Positions 33,124-41,986 of a stretch of DNA of 64,000 nt are shown one piece after another. A program made the position numbers and the translations under genes. The notes beneath the pieces are model-generated. The model was given only the letters and a program-made list of their open reading frames with translations. It did not search any database and had not been told where the DNA came from. This stretch comes from Bacillus_BD sp050389805 (GTDB lineage Bacteria > Bacillota > Bacilli > Bacillales > Cytobacillaceae). How positions within the stretch are numbered: the first letter of the stretch is position 1; every line of letters begins with the position of its first letter. The stretch is from contig NZ_CP130945.1 in the NCBI RefSeq assembly GCF_050389805.1, forward strand, positions 2,976,001 through 3,040,000. Reading direction: 5' to 3'.

Positions 33124-34566
33124 TTAACGATTTTTATTTCTTCTTCGGTCCCTATCGCGATCTCTTGAAGCGAAAGCTCTACCCCTGTCATTTCGTCCGC
33201 CGCGATCATTTCTTCGTTTACGATCAAATTGCGGTTTTGGCTTTTTGCTTCGTAATGGTTCAACAGCCGTTAATTTAACTGGTGTTGCATCGGGTTCTTT
33301 CGTAATCAATTTAAGTGCAGCGGCTAAAAGTGTGACCGAATCCATGTCTTCTAATAAATTCTCTGCAATCCTTTTATATTCTTGATACTCATTGTTTTCA
33401 ATGGTTTCATTTAACTGATTAATCGCAGCTCTTTGATTTCCTGCCATTACATCATGAATCGTTGGAATCGGCATTTTACTCATTTTCTTTTTAGTCGTAT
33501 TCTCGATTATACGTAAATGATCGATTTCTCTAGGAGTTATAAAGGATACAGCCAACCCTTTTTTCCCTGCTCGTCCTGTCCGACCGATACGGTGAACATA
33601 GCTTTCAGGATCTTGCGGAATATCAAAATTATAAACATGGGACACTCCACTAATATCCAGCCCACGTGCAGCTACATCGGTTGCCACCATAATATCGATG
33701 GATTGGTCTTTGAATCGACGAATTACTTGATCTCGTTTTGCCTGTGGGATATCACCATGGATTCCTTCTGCCGAATAGCCTCTTTTGATAAGTCCTTCTA
33801 CAACTTCATCTACTCGTTTTTTAGTTCGACCAAACACAATCGCCAATTCAGGTGATTGAATATCCAATAAACTACAAAGTACATCAAATTTTTGTTTTTC
33901 ATGAGTTTCAATAAAATGTTGCTCAATATTGGTAACCGTCATTTCTTTCGCCTTAACTCTAACCACTTCTGGATGATCCATAAAGGATTCAGCCAAAGCT
34001 TGAATTCGTTTCGGCATAGTCGCTGAAAACAACATTGTTTGTTTTTCATCTGGTGTTTGAGCAAGGATTTTTTCGATATCTTCAATAAAGCCCATGTTTA
34101 ACATTTCATCGGCTTCGTCTAAAACAACCATTTTAATTTGATTAAGACGGATTGTTTTTCTTTCGATGTGATCAATTAATCTTCCTGGTGTTGCTGCAAT
34201 CACTTGTGGTCTATTTTTTAAAGCTCGAATTTGGCGGCCGATATCCTGACCACCATAAATTGGTAAAGTACGAATTCCTTTTACTTGACCAATTCGATTT
34301 AATTCTTCTGCTACTTGTACAGCTAGTTCACGAGTCGGACAAACCACAAGACCTTGAATACCTTCTTGAGAATCCATTAATTCTAATAACGGTATACCAA
34401 AAGCAGTTGTTTTACCTGTACCTGTTTGAGCTTGACCAATAACGTCTTTACCTGTTAAAGCAATTGGAATGGCCTGCGCTTGAATCGGTGAAGGTTCCTC
34501 AAAACCCATATTGGAAATGGCCTTTTCAATTTCCTTACTTAAGCCAAAATCTGAAAATGTTGTCAA
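33124..34566 (-). CDS. cshA: DEAD-box RNA helicase CshA
   Basis: 480 residues from TTG 34566, which follows AAGGAGG by nine bases and gives MTTFSDFGLS; an upstream in-frame Met at 34626 has no site. All helicase motifs are present: Q motif FEEPSPIQAQAIP, motif I AQTGTGKT, Ia PTRELA, II DEAD (VLDEADEMLNMGF), III SATMP, IV-V, VI HRIGRTGRAGKKG. The C-terminal tail is Arg/Lys/Asp-rich with repeats (RRNDRGGRNDRGRAF). It fits CshA, the degradosome-associated helicase. Flanked by csp genes. Confidence 0.93.
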   Translation of the reverse strand: MTTFSDFGLSKEIEKAISNMGFEEPSPIQAQAIPIALTGKDVIGQAQTGTGKTTAFGIPLLELMDSQEGIQGLVVCPTRELAVQVAEELNRIGQVKGIRTLPIYGGQDIGRQIRALKNRPQVIAATPGRLIDHIERKTIRLNQIKMVVLDEADEMLNMGFIEDIEKILAQTPDEKQTMLFSATMPKRIQALAESFMDHPEVVRVKAKEMTVTNIEQHFIETHEKQKFDVLCSLLDIQSPELAIVFGRTKKRVDEVVEGLIKRGYSAEGIHGDIPQAKRDQVIRRFKDQSIDIMVATDVAARGLDISGVSHVYNFDIPQDPESYVHRIGRTGRAGKKGLAVSFITPREIDHLRIIENTTKKKMSKMPIPTIHDVMAGNQRAAINQLNETIENNEYQEYKRIAENLLEDMDSVTLLAAALKLITKEPDATPVKLTAVEPLRSKKPKPQFDRKRRNDRGGRNDRGRAFASRDRDRDRRRNKNR

Positions 34567-34783
34567 AATGTATTTCCTCCTTAAAATTACAATAAATCGG
34601 TTTTCATAACAATTATAGTTTGCCATTAAACCATTCTTTTTTTCATAAAAATAAATAATTATTTATCAACTAAAGTGGGTGATCAATAGTGGAAGGTAAA
34701 AAAAGCTTAATCACCTAATAACGTCACGAGGGTATTTAATAACGCTCTTTAAGAGGTATGAAATAGGATGATATAATGACATG

Positions 34784-34814
34784 AAAAAGTGATGCATGGG
34801 TTCCATGCATCACC
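34784..34814 (-). terminator. Terminator of the second cold-shock gene
   Basis: On the minus strand GTGATGCATG and CATGCATCAC, followed by TTTTTCATG. Confidence 0.85.
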
Positions 34815-34828
34815 TCATTGGACTAATA

Positions 34829-35029
34829 TTACGCTTTTACTACGTTAGCAGCTTGTGGTCCACGGTTACCTTCAACGATATCGAAAGAAACATCTTGACC
34901 TTCTTCTAAAGTTTTGAATCCATCAGTTTGAATAGCTGAGAAGTGTACAAATACGTCTGTTCCTTCTGTAGATTCGATGAATCCAAATCCTTTTTCTGCA
35001 TTAAACCATTTTACTTTACCTGTATTCAT
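34829..35029 (-). CDS. Cold-shock protein (CspA family), copy 2
   Basis: 66 residues from ATG 35029 (MNTGKVKWFNAEKGFGFIES), behind GGAGGTAATATCC; an in-frame Met at 35077 would add 16 unlike residues and is rejected. RNP1 KGFGFIES and RNP2 DVFVHFSAI are intact. Upstream, between folD and this gene, a strong promoter is followed by a large terminator (35088-35152), so expression must pass or bypass that hairpin. Confidence 0.93.
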   Translation of the reverse strand: MNTGKVKWFNAEKGFGFIESTEGTDVFVHFSAIQTDGFKTLEEGQDVSFDIVEGNRGPQAANVVKA

Positions 35030-35087
35030 GGATATTACCTCCGAAATTGTTTTCACTCTAAGTTTTTCATATACCATTTTACTTAAT

Positions 35088-35152
35088 AAAAAAATCGTAG
35101 CTACAATCTTTCTGTAGGAATAAACATCGTCTACAGAAACTTGCAGCTACGA
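35088..35152 (-). terminator. Large terminator between folD promoter region and csp copy 2
   Basis: On the minus strand TCGTAGCTGCAAGTTTCTG with TAG pairs with CTACAGAAAGATTGTAGCTA with CGA (about 20 pairs), followed by seven T. It ends folD and lies between the csp promoter and the csp gene. Confidence 0.88.
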
Positions 35153-35199
35153 CCACTTATTCATTGAAAAATATATACCGAACTTAATAGCGTATTCTC

Positions 35200-35229
35200 A
35201 TTATATGATTTAATCATCACTTTTGTCAA
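35200..35229 (-). promoter_or_regulatory. Strong sigma-A promoter upstream of csp copy 2
   Basis: Consensus TTGACA, 18-bp spacer and TATAAT, four bases after the folD stop codon. The predicted start near 35193 is about 100 nt upstream of the terminator at 35088. Confidence 0.7.
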
Positions 35230-35232
35230 TAC

Positions 35233-36090
35233 TTAGTTCATAGATATTTCTTTCACTTTTTTCTCTGCTGCTTCAACCGTATGTTTTAGTAACATTGAAA
35301 TAGTTACAGGTCCTACCCCACCTGGAACTGGTGTAATCGCAGATGCTTTTTCCAAACATGCTTCATAATCAACATCACCAATATTCCCTTTGTTATAGCC
35401 CGCATCCAAGACAACGGCGCCTTCTTTCAACCATTCCCCTTGAATAAAATTGGGTTTTCCAACGGCCGCGACAACAAGGTCTGCTGAACCTATATGATCA
35501 GCTAAGTTTTCTGTATATGAATGACAAGTGGTGACAGTTGCATTTCGATTTAAAAGTAAAGCGGACACTGGCTTCCCTAAGATTGGACTTCTCCCAACGA
35601 CAACCGCATGTTTTCCTTGAGCCTCAATTCCATAATAATCCATTATGGCAATGATCGCTGCTGGTGTACATGATGGATACATTCCAAACCCAAGAGCAGT
35701 TTGTCCATATCCCAGGCTTGTTACCCCATCAACATCTTTTTCAATATCAATGGTTTCAAATGCTTTTCTTTCATCTATATGATTTGGCACCGGATGCTGC
35801 AAGAGTATCCCATGTACCTCAGAATCCTGATTTAACTCATTAATAACTGCTAGTAATTCTTCTGTTGTCGTTTCTTCTGGAAGATGAATTCGTTTTGAGT
35901 TAATCCCTAACTTTTCGCAGGCATTACCTTTCATCCGAACATATGTCGCTGAAGAAGGATCGTTTCCAACTAGAATGGTTGCTAGACAGGGTGTCACCCC
36001 AACATTTTTTAAATGATCGACTCTAGCTTTTAATTTCTCTTTTACATCAGTGGCGACACGTGTTCCATCAAGTATGATTTTGTCTTTCAA
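35233..36090 (-). CDS. folD: Bifunctional methylene-THF dehydrogenase/cyclohydrolase
   Basis: 285 residues from TTG 36090, which follows GGAGGT by six bases; an in-frame Met at 36114 is less likely. FolD interconverts methylene-THF, methenyl-THF and 10-formyl-THF with NADP, feeding purine synthesis. Signature segments: NGILLQHPVPNHI-like GILLQHPVPN near 95, PSCTPAAIIAIMDYYG, VVGRSPILGKPVS near 165 and the C-terminal PGGVGPVTISMLL. The catalytic Lys is in TYVRMKGNACEKLG. A ZTP riboswitch precedes it, fitting one-carbon/purine control. Confidence 0.93.
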   Translation of the reverse strand: MKDKIILDGTRVATDVKEKLKARVDHLKNVGVTPCLATILVGNDPSSATYVRMKGNACEKLGINSKRIHLPEETTTEELLAVINELNQDSEVHGILLQHPVPNHIDERKAFETIDIEKDVDGVTSLGYGQTALGFGMYPSCTPAAIIAIMDYYGIEAQGKHAVVVGRSPILGKPVSALLLNRNATVTTCHSYTENLADHIGSADLVVAAVGKPNFIQGEWLKEGAVVLDAGYNKGNIGDVDYEACLEKASAITPVPGGVGPVTISMLLKHTVEAAEKKVKEISMN

Positions 36091-36128
36091 ATCAAAAACC
36101 TCCATATAAATCAAAGGGATTATTTCCC

Positions 36129-36196
36129 TGCCCAGACGACCGGCATATATTTACAGCTTCCTTGTGGTCCATTCCACCCTATCGTCAGTCACTGTC
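36129..36196 (-). ncRNA. ZTP riboswitch (pfl motif) upstream of folD
   Basis: On the minus strand the first half reads GTGACTGACGA, GGGTGGAATGGACCAC and AAGGAAGC, and after a short loop the conserved GCCGGTCGTCTGGGC. This is the pfl consensus pattern (GGTGG/CCAC hairpin and GTCTGGGC 3' block). It binds ZTP/AICAR-5'-triphosphate and senses folate shortage; folD is a classic target. A short GGG/CCC hairpin before the ribosome binding site may be the expression platform. Confidence 0.8.
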
Positions 36197-36294
36197 ATTC
36201 TATCATAACACAAATGATTTACTAAAAAAAATCCCAAACGTTCGTTTTTTATATAAAAAAGCTCGTGTTATTGAATAATGTTGATTTATTGACC

Positions 36295-36412
36295 ACGGTT
36301 GTTTAGTGAATGCACGAAGATTCCTATCGGAGAAGCAAAACGGGAGTCTCCATCTGATATGGTGAAGCAAGTAAAGTTTAATTAAAATGCGAAGTGTCTA
36401 AAACGGAAAGCA
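36295..36412. repeat. Degenerate Bacillaceae intergenic repeat, copy A
   Basis: CACGAAGATTCCTATCGGAG and AAGCAAAACGGGAGTCT at the left and ACGGAAAGCAACCC at the right resemble the CACGGAGACTCCTGCGGGA ... GGAGCGGAAATCAAC element that recurs in Bacillus genomes. Only the ends are recognisable here. Confidence 0.45.
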
Positions 36413-36440
36413 ACCCAAAATTTAAAAAGGATATTAAAAA

Positions 36441-36468
36441 GGATAACTTAGCGTATACTAAGTTATCC
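36441..36468. terminator. Perfect 11-bp hairpin in the folD-glpD gap
   Basis: GGATAACTTAG and CTAAGTTATCC pair perfectly across CGTATA. No clear T-run on either strand. The rest of 36197-36735 holds no supported gene. Confidence 0.5.
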
Positions 36469-36735
36469 ATTAAATGACATACTTTTCGTTATAAACCTAA
36501 AACAATAGAAGCCCTACCTCTCTTCTATCTTTACGGTTCCGAGACCGTGCCAATAGAATCAGGTTTAATAAAATAAATGTGAATAGAGTTATTTTGTCGA
36601 TCGACAGCGTGGTCCAATGAAGAATCATTGATTATAAGAAGTAGTAATAGGAAGGTTATTGTACTTACTTAAACTGCGTGAGAACAGTTTTTCAAAAACT
36701 CAACAAATTATTCGCATAATATGTCCTTTTTTACA

Positions 36736-38418
36736 CTAATTGATTTCTTCCTTTTTGTCAAGCTGCGAGAGTTGATTCTGAATTGTCACCTGGGCATTCT
36801 TGATCGCTAAATTCAATTCTTCTGTATACCTGTGCATTCTATCCTCATTCCATTGAAAATAATCAGCCATATATTGAATCACGCCGGTTTGGTATTTTTC
36901 CACTAAGGATAGATTAAAGTAAAGAAATCCCGTCCGTCTATTAAAAAAGTCTAGTGGAGTTACAATCATTTCGTGATCTAGGGCATATTGTAATTTTGCT
37001 CTTAAAATGTCAGGTAATGAAGCATTCTTTCCTTTGTTATCCTCTATATATTGGAAAAGGTTTGTCACATTAGATCCATATGTAGAAGCCAACTCTTTAG
37101 CCTCATCCATTGATAAACCTACCTTTACACCTTCTAAAGACTTTCGAGATACAAAGGCTTGAAACTGACTAGCTTCTCCAACATCCCCACCTGATATCGG
37201 TGTTTTAGCCGTCTCACAAGGTTTAAATGTACGGTGTTTTAGTCTTTGAGAGATTAAATCCACTACCATCTCAGCCATTTTTCGATAACCAGTTAATTTT
37301 CCGCCCGCTATTGTAATTAAACCCGTGTGTGACTCCCATATTTCATCTCTTCTTGAAATCTCAGACGGCTCCTTTCCTTCTTCTAAAAGAAGAGGTCTTA
37401 CTCCTGCCCAACTGGATTCAATATTTTTATCTGTTAGCATTAGATTAGGAAACATGTAATTAATGTATTTTAATAAATAACCACGGTCCTCTCTTGTTAC
37501 CATAGGTGAAATCGGGTTTTCATTGTAAAATGTATCTGTTGTGCCAACATATGTTTTTCCCTCTCGAGGAATTGCAAAAACCATTCTTCCGTCTGGAGTA
37601 TCAAAATAAACAGCCTGTTCTAATGGGAAAACGGATTGATCGAACACAAGATGGGCTCCTTTTGTTAATTGTAAATTCTTCTCCTTCGAAGACCCATCTC
37701 TTTCACAAATAATATCGACCCATGGACCAGTTGCATTGACAACCATTTTAGAGGAAATAAAATATGTTTTCCCCGTTAATTGATCCATTACCGTTGCTCC
37801 ATTTATCTTTCCACTCCCATTGTATTGAAAACTCTCTACTTTCATATAATTTAAGAGAATTGCCCCGTTTGAATGTGCAGCCTTTAATACTTCAATCGTT
37901 AGCCTTGCGTCGTCTGTTCGATATTCTACATAATAACCTCCACCCAATAGCCCTTGACGCCTTAAATGCGGGGACTTTTCCAAGCATTCTTGACGGGATA
38001 ACATTTTTCTTCTTTCATTCATTTTGACACGAGCCAAATAGTCATATATCTTCAAACCAATTGAAGTCGAGTAGAGCCCATACTCTGTATCTTTGTATAT
38101 TGGAAGTAACATCCATTGTGGAGTCGTGACATGAGGACCATTTTTATAGACAATTTCCCGTTCTTTGCCTACTTCCGCGACTAGTCCCATTTCAAATTGT
38201 TTTAAATATCTTAGACCTCCATGGATGAGTTTGGTTGAACGACTAGATGTTCCTGCAGCAAAATCCTGCATTTCTACTAATCCAACTTTCATTCCTCTAA
38301 GTGCAGCATCAAATGCAATACCAGCACCTGTAATACCACCGCCTATAATGAGTACGTCAAAGTTTTCAGAAGATAATTCTTCAATATATTTATTACGGTT
38401 TTGATTCGAAAATCTCAC
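36736..38418 (-). CDS. glpD: Glycerol-3-phosphate dehydrogenase (FAD)
   Basis: 560 residues, the expected size. The FAD-binding start is DVLIIGGGITGAGIAFDAAL (residues 21-40), with RSTKLIHGGLRYLKQFEMGL near 60 and the second nucleotide motif NATGPWVD near 235. A C-terminal domain follows. It oxidises glycerol-3-phosphate to dihydroxyacetone phosphate at the membrane and feeds the respiratory chain. It lies downstream of glpK on the same strand with a 335-bp leader between them, in which GlpP-type antitermination would be expected. A cre-like sequence is at 38455. Confidence 0.95.
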   Translation of the reverse strand: MRFSNQNRNKYIEELSSENFDVLIIGGGITGAGIAFDAALRGMKVGLVEMQDFAAGTSSRSTKLIHGGLRYLKQFEMGLVAEVGKEREIVYKNGPHVTTPQWMLLPIYKDTEYGLYSTSIGLKIYDYLARVKMNERRKMLSRQECLEKSPHLRRQGLLGGGYYVEYRTDDARLTIEVLKAAHSNGAILLNYMKVESFQYNGSGKINGATVMDQLTGKTYFISSKMVVNATGPWVDIICERDGSSKEKNLQLTKGAHLVFDQSVFPLEQAVYFDTPDGRMVFAIPREGKTYVGTTDTFYNENPISPMVTREDRGYLLKYINYMFPNLMLTDKNIESSWAGVRPLLLEEGKEPSEISRRDEIWESHTGLITIAGGKLTGYRKMAEMVVDLISQRLKHRTFKPCETAKTPISGGDVGEASQFQAFVSRKSLEGVKVGLSMDEAKELASTYGSNVTNLFQYIEDNKGKNASLPDILRAKLQYALDHEMIVTPLDFFNRRTGFLYFNLSLVEKYQTGVIQYMADYFQWNEDRMHRYTEELNLAIKNAQVTIQNQLSQLDKKEEIN

Positions 38419-38454
38419 TTTATCACTTCCTTTCTAATTATTTCCTTCTACTAA

Positions 38455-38468
38455 ACTATGCGCTTTCA
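38455..38468 (-). promoter_or_regulatory. cre-like site upstream of glpD
   Basis: TGAAAGCGCATAGT matches the CcpA cre consensus at 12 of 14 positions, 37 bp before the glpD start. It could act as a roadblock for catabolite repression; weak evidence. Confidence 0.35.
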
Positions 38469-38712
38469 TCAAAAACATGAAAACTATAGGAAATATTGTC
38501 CTGATGAGATAAATAATTATTCTTATGTTAAAAACACTCATTGTTTTATCATATAAGGTTCCTGAGTATGGTTTCCAAATTTATGCGACATTTCCATGAA
38601 ATATACGTCGATTTCTTCATACTGGATTGCGTAAAGATCCAGTTATATGGTATTTCACTATCAGTTAACATTTCTAGAACTCATACGGCATGGGATTTTT
38701 CAATATTCCCAT

Positions 38713-38741
38713 AAAAAAAACCCGCTCAAGAATAGCGGGTT
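38713..38741 (-). terminator. Terminator of glpK
   Basis: On the minus strand AACCCGCT and AGCGGGTT followed by eight T. Confidence 0.88.
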
Positions 38742-38753
38742 AAATATAAATAA

Positions 38754-40244
38754 TTATTTAAATACCATTGCGGCGTTAACCGCTTTTTTCCAACCTGAAT
38801 ATAAGCGTCTGCTCTCTTTCTTCTCCATTGTAGGTGAAAATGTTTTCTCAATGGACCATTGCTTTGCTATTTCATCTTGACTTTTCCAAAAACCAACAGC
38901 AAGACCTGCTAAATAGGCTGCGCCTAATGCTGTTGTTTCGTTCAGTTTAGGTCGTTGGACTGGTACTTGCAGTATATTACTTTGAAATTCCATAAGAAAA
39001 TCATTCTTGACGGCGCCACCATCAACTCGTAATGTTTGAAGCCTAATCTCTGAATCTGCTTCCATGGCACTTAAAACATCTTTCGTCTGATAAGCTAATG
39101 ATTCTAGTGTGGCACGAACAAAATGCTCTTTCGTTGTTCCTCTTGTTAGTCCAAAAATAGCCCCCCTTACATCGCTGTCCCAATAGGGTGTTCCTAATCC
39201 TACAAAAGCAGGAACTACATACACACCATCAGTAGACACTACTCGTTGTGCATACTTTTCACTATCAGCTGAGTCTGATAACATACGTAACCCGTCACGG
39301 AGCCATTGAATCGCTGAACCAGCTACAAAAATACTTCCTTCTAGTGCATATTCAACTTTCCCATTCATCCCCCAAGCAATAGTGGTCAATAAGCCGTTTT
39401 TTGATACTACCGCCTTTTCTCCTGTATTCATCAACATAAAACAACCTGTACCATATGTATTTTTCGCCATTCCTTCTCCAAAACAGGCTTGACCAAACAG
39501 TGCAGCTTGCTGATCCCCAGCCGCCCCGGCAATCGGCACTCTCTTTCCAAAAAAATGTTCCTCTATGGTATGGGCATATATTTCTGATGAAGGTCGTACC
39601 TCGGGCAACATCGATTTCGGAATCGCTAAAATCTTTAATAATTCATCGTCCCATTTTAAGTCATGAATATTAAAAAGTAGAGTTCTAGAAGCATTTGAGT
39701 AATCCGTTATATGGGTTTTACCACCTGAAAGCTTCCAAATAAGCCAACTATCGATAGTCCCAACTAATAAGCTACCGTTTTCAGCCTTTTCCCGAGCCCC
39801 TTCCACATGATCTAAAATCCATTTTATTTTTGTTCCTGAAAAGTACGCATCGATTAAAAGTCCTGTTTTCTGTCGAAAGATTGATTCATAACCTTTCGCT
39901 TTTAGTTCCTCACAGATTTCATTGGTTTGTCTTGATTGCCAAACGATTGCGTTATAAATTGGTAAACCCGTTTCTTTATCCCATACCACTGTTGTTTCTC
40001 TCTGATTGGTAATCCCAATTCCGGCTATTTGGTCTGGTTTAATGCCAGTTTCTGATAGAATAGAAGCAATTACAGCTAAAATAGATCCCCAAACTTCATT
40101 CGCATTATGTTCTACCCATCCTGGTTGGGGAAAATACTGGGTAAATTCCCGCTGTGCCACATGAACCATTTCCCCTTTTTGATTAAAAAGAATGGCTCGT
40201 GAACTAGTTGTTCCTTGATCTAAAGCTAATATATAACTTTCCAT
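38754..40244 (-). CDS. glpK: Glycerol kinase
   Basis: 496 residues. Sugar-kinase (FGGY) fold with ALDQGTTSSRAILF at residues 7-20, GTIDSWLIWKLSGG, NASRTLLFN near 180, and the ATP-binding block VDGGAVKNDFLMEFQSNIL plus GAAYLAGLAVG at the C-terminus. It phosphorylates glycerol to glycerol-3-phosphate, the substrate of GlpD. The usual GlpF facilitator gene is not adjacent: a PAP2 phosphatase gene lies 51 bp upstream with no terminator, so read-through from it is possible. ATG behind GAGGGG. Confidence 0.96.
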   Translation of the reverse strand: MESYILALDQGTTSSRAILFNQKGEMVHVAQREFTQYFPQPGWVEHNANEVWGSILAVIASILSETGIKPDQIAGIGITNQRETTVVWDKETGLPIYNAIVWQSRQTNEICEELKAKGYESIFRQKTGLLIDAYFSGTKIKWILDHVEGAREKAENGSLLVGTIDSWLIWKLSGGKTHITDYSNASRTLLFNIHDLKWDDELLKILAIPKSMLPEVRPSSEIYAHTIEEHFFGKRVPIAGAAGDQQAALFGQACFGEGMAKNTYGTGCFMLMNTGEKAVVSKNGLLTTIAWGMNGKVEYALEGSIFVAGSAIQWLRDGLRMLSDSADSEKYAQRVVSTDGVYVVPAFVGLGTPYWDSDVRGAIFGLTRGTTKEHFVRATLESLAYQTKDVLSAMEADSEIRLQTLRVDGGAVKNDFLMEFQSNILQVPVQRPKLNETTALGAAYLAGLAVGFWKSQDEIAKQWSIEKTFSPTMEKKESRRLYSGWKKAVNAAMVFK

Positions 40245-40295
40245 GAGATTCCCCTCTCTTTAACTAACTTAGCTTCTTTCTATTTTACCATAGCA

Positions 40296-40958
40296 CTATA
40301 GATTATGACGGTATTCATAATAACGAAACAAGATGATACAGGACAAAAGCCACGCTGATCCAGCTAGATATCCTCCAACAATATCACTTGGAAAATGAAC
40401 TCCTAAATAAATACGGGATAATCCAATAAAGAGAATAAAAAGAGCGTTTACAACAATACTGAACAATTGCCAACTTTTCTTATGAACTAAGTGAATGATC
40501 AAATAGGCTAAAGAACCATAAAAAATAAATGAACCCATAGCGTGCCCGCTTGGAAAGCTAAAGCTTTCCTCACTAAGGAGTGGTAAAATATCAGGTCTTT
40601 CCCGCTTAAATAACCACTTTAACCACATATTAAATAGGGCTCCTATACCACTTGCTGCCATCATAAATATTGCTAACGAGTATTTTTTCTTATAAAGTAA
40701 CCATACTGCTGTTAGGATGACAAAAATCGTAATCCATTTAACAGAACCGAGTTCCGTTATCATTAGCATCCATAGAGTATTTCGATCACTGATAGCCGAT
40801 TGGATTGCTGTGATGATGGTATGATCGAAAGTTACTAAAGCATTTTTTGATATAAGTTTCGAAATATAGATAAATAATACAATAAATATGATGATGACCG
40901 TTATTGCAGAACTTATGTAGGTGAACTTTTTTTTGGATCGATTAACTATTCCTTCCAT
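40296..40958 (-). CDS. PAP2-family membrane phosphatase
   Basis: 220 residues with five to six membrane helices. The three PAP2 motifs are intact: KWLFKRERP (K-x6-RP) near 110, PSGH near 133, and SRIYLGVHFPSD (SR-x5-H-x3-D) near 185. Such enzymes remove phosphate from undecaprenyl pyrophosphate, phosphatidylglycerol phosphate or phosphatidate. The long first cytosolic loop and absence of other domains do not decide which. It is just upstream of glpK on the same strand. Confidence 0.88.
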   Translation of the reverse strand: MEGIVNRSKKKFTYISSAITVIIIFIVLFIYISKLISKNALVTFDHTIITAIQSAISDRNTLWMLMITELGSVKWITIFVILTAVWLLYKKKYSLAIFMMAASGIGALFNMWLKWLFKRERPDILPLLSEESFSFPSGHAMGSFIFYGSLAYLIIHLVHKKSWQLFSIVVNALFILFIGLSRIYLGVHFPSDIVGGYLAGSAWLLSCIILFRYYEYRHNL

Positions 40959-40972
40959 TTGACTCCTTTCTT

Positions 40973-41002
40973 AAAGGGGTCAACCTTTGGATGACCCCTT
41001 TA
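40973..41002 (-). terminator. Hairpin after ku
   Basis: AAAGGGGTCA and TGACCCCTTT form a ten-base stem; weak T-run. Confidence 0.55.
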
Positions 41003-41004
41003 AC

Positions 41005-41841
41005 TTATGCTTCTTTTTTCAATTTTTTCGTTGTGACTCTCTTTTTCTTTGTTGTTGATTCTTGCTTAGGTTTTGTTTGATCAATCGATGCTTGCAGGGC
41101 AGCCATTAAGTCAGTGACGTTAGTTTTTACTTCTTTTTCTTTCGAGGTAACAACTTCTTGACCGGTTCGTTTAGCCTCAATTAAATCTAATAATGCACTA
41201 CGATATTCATCATTATACTTTGAAGCATCGAATTCAGTTGTCAATTGATCAATTAATAAAATGGCCGTATCTAGTTCTTTTTCTGTTACATTTTCATCAG
41301 TTGGAACGTTTGGAACATCCCCCGTTGATCGAACCTCATCCGGAAAATGGATTGTTTCCATGACAAGTGTATTTTCATACACACGTAATACAGCCATTTG
41401 CTCTTTAGAACGGATCATGATTCGGGCAATACCAACTTTACCTGATTCTTTTAACGCTACTCTCAGCAATGAATAAGCCTTCCCACCATTATCGCCTGGT
41501 GAAATATAATAACTTCGATCATAATAGATCGGGTCAATTTCTTCCATTTTTACAAAATCAACAATTTCAACTGATTTATCTTCTTTCTCTTTTTTTAATT
41601 TTTCAAGTTCTTCCGCTTCTAACACAACAAATTTTCCTTTTGTATACTCATAAGCCTTTACAATTTCTTCAGGCTTCACTTCCACATTACAAACAGGACA
41701 TACTTTTTCATATTTAATTGGGGAATGACATTCCTTATGCAGTGTTCGTAACTTAACATCTTTATCTTCTGTTGCAGCATGAAGCTTGATCGGAATATTA
41801 ACAAGTCCAAAACTGATACTACCCTTCCAAATTGTATGCAT
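41005..41841 (-). CDS. ku: Non-homologous end-joining protein Ku
   Basis: 278 residues from ATG 41841 (MHTIWKGSISFGLVNIPIKL); an in-frame ATG at 41901 lies upstream, but the short MHTIWKG start is the family norm. The Ku core beta-barrel covers residues 1-230, with GKFVVLEAEELEKL near 78 and DRSYYISPGDNGGKAYSLL near 115. Its Lys-rich tail (from about 245) binds DNA and ligase. It forms a homodimer on double-strand ends and recruits LigD, encoded divergently. Together they repair breaks in germinating spores. Confidence 0.94.
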   Translation of the reverse strand: MHTIWKGSISFGLVNIPIKLHAATEDKDVKLRTLHKECHSPIKYEKVCPVCNVEVKPEEIVKAYEYTKGKFVVLEAEELEKLKKEKEDKSVEIVDFVKMEEIDPIYYDRSYYISPGDNGGKAYSLLRVALKESGKVGIARIMIRSKEQMAVLRVYENTLVMETIHFPDEVRSTGDVPNVPTDENVTEKELDTAILLIDQLTTEFDASKYNDEYRSALLDLIEAKRTGQEVVTSKEKEVKTNVTDLMAALQASIDQTKPKQESTTKKKRVTTKKLKKEA

Positions 41842-41986
41842 GTTTTTTTGCTCTCCCATCCTTATGATTGTTATTAATTTATGTAGAGAATGGAGCATCA
41901 TACAAAGAAATATTTTGCAATCTTTTTCCGGAAAAATAATCTTTTAAGATAAAGCTCACACTACTATTAAAAAAGGAGTTCCATCT

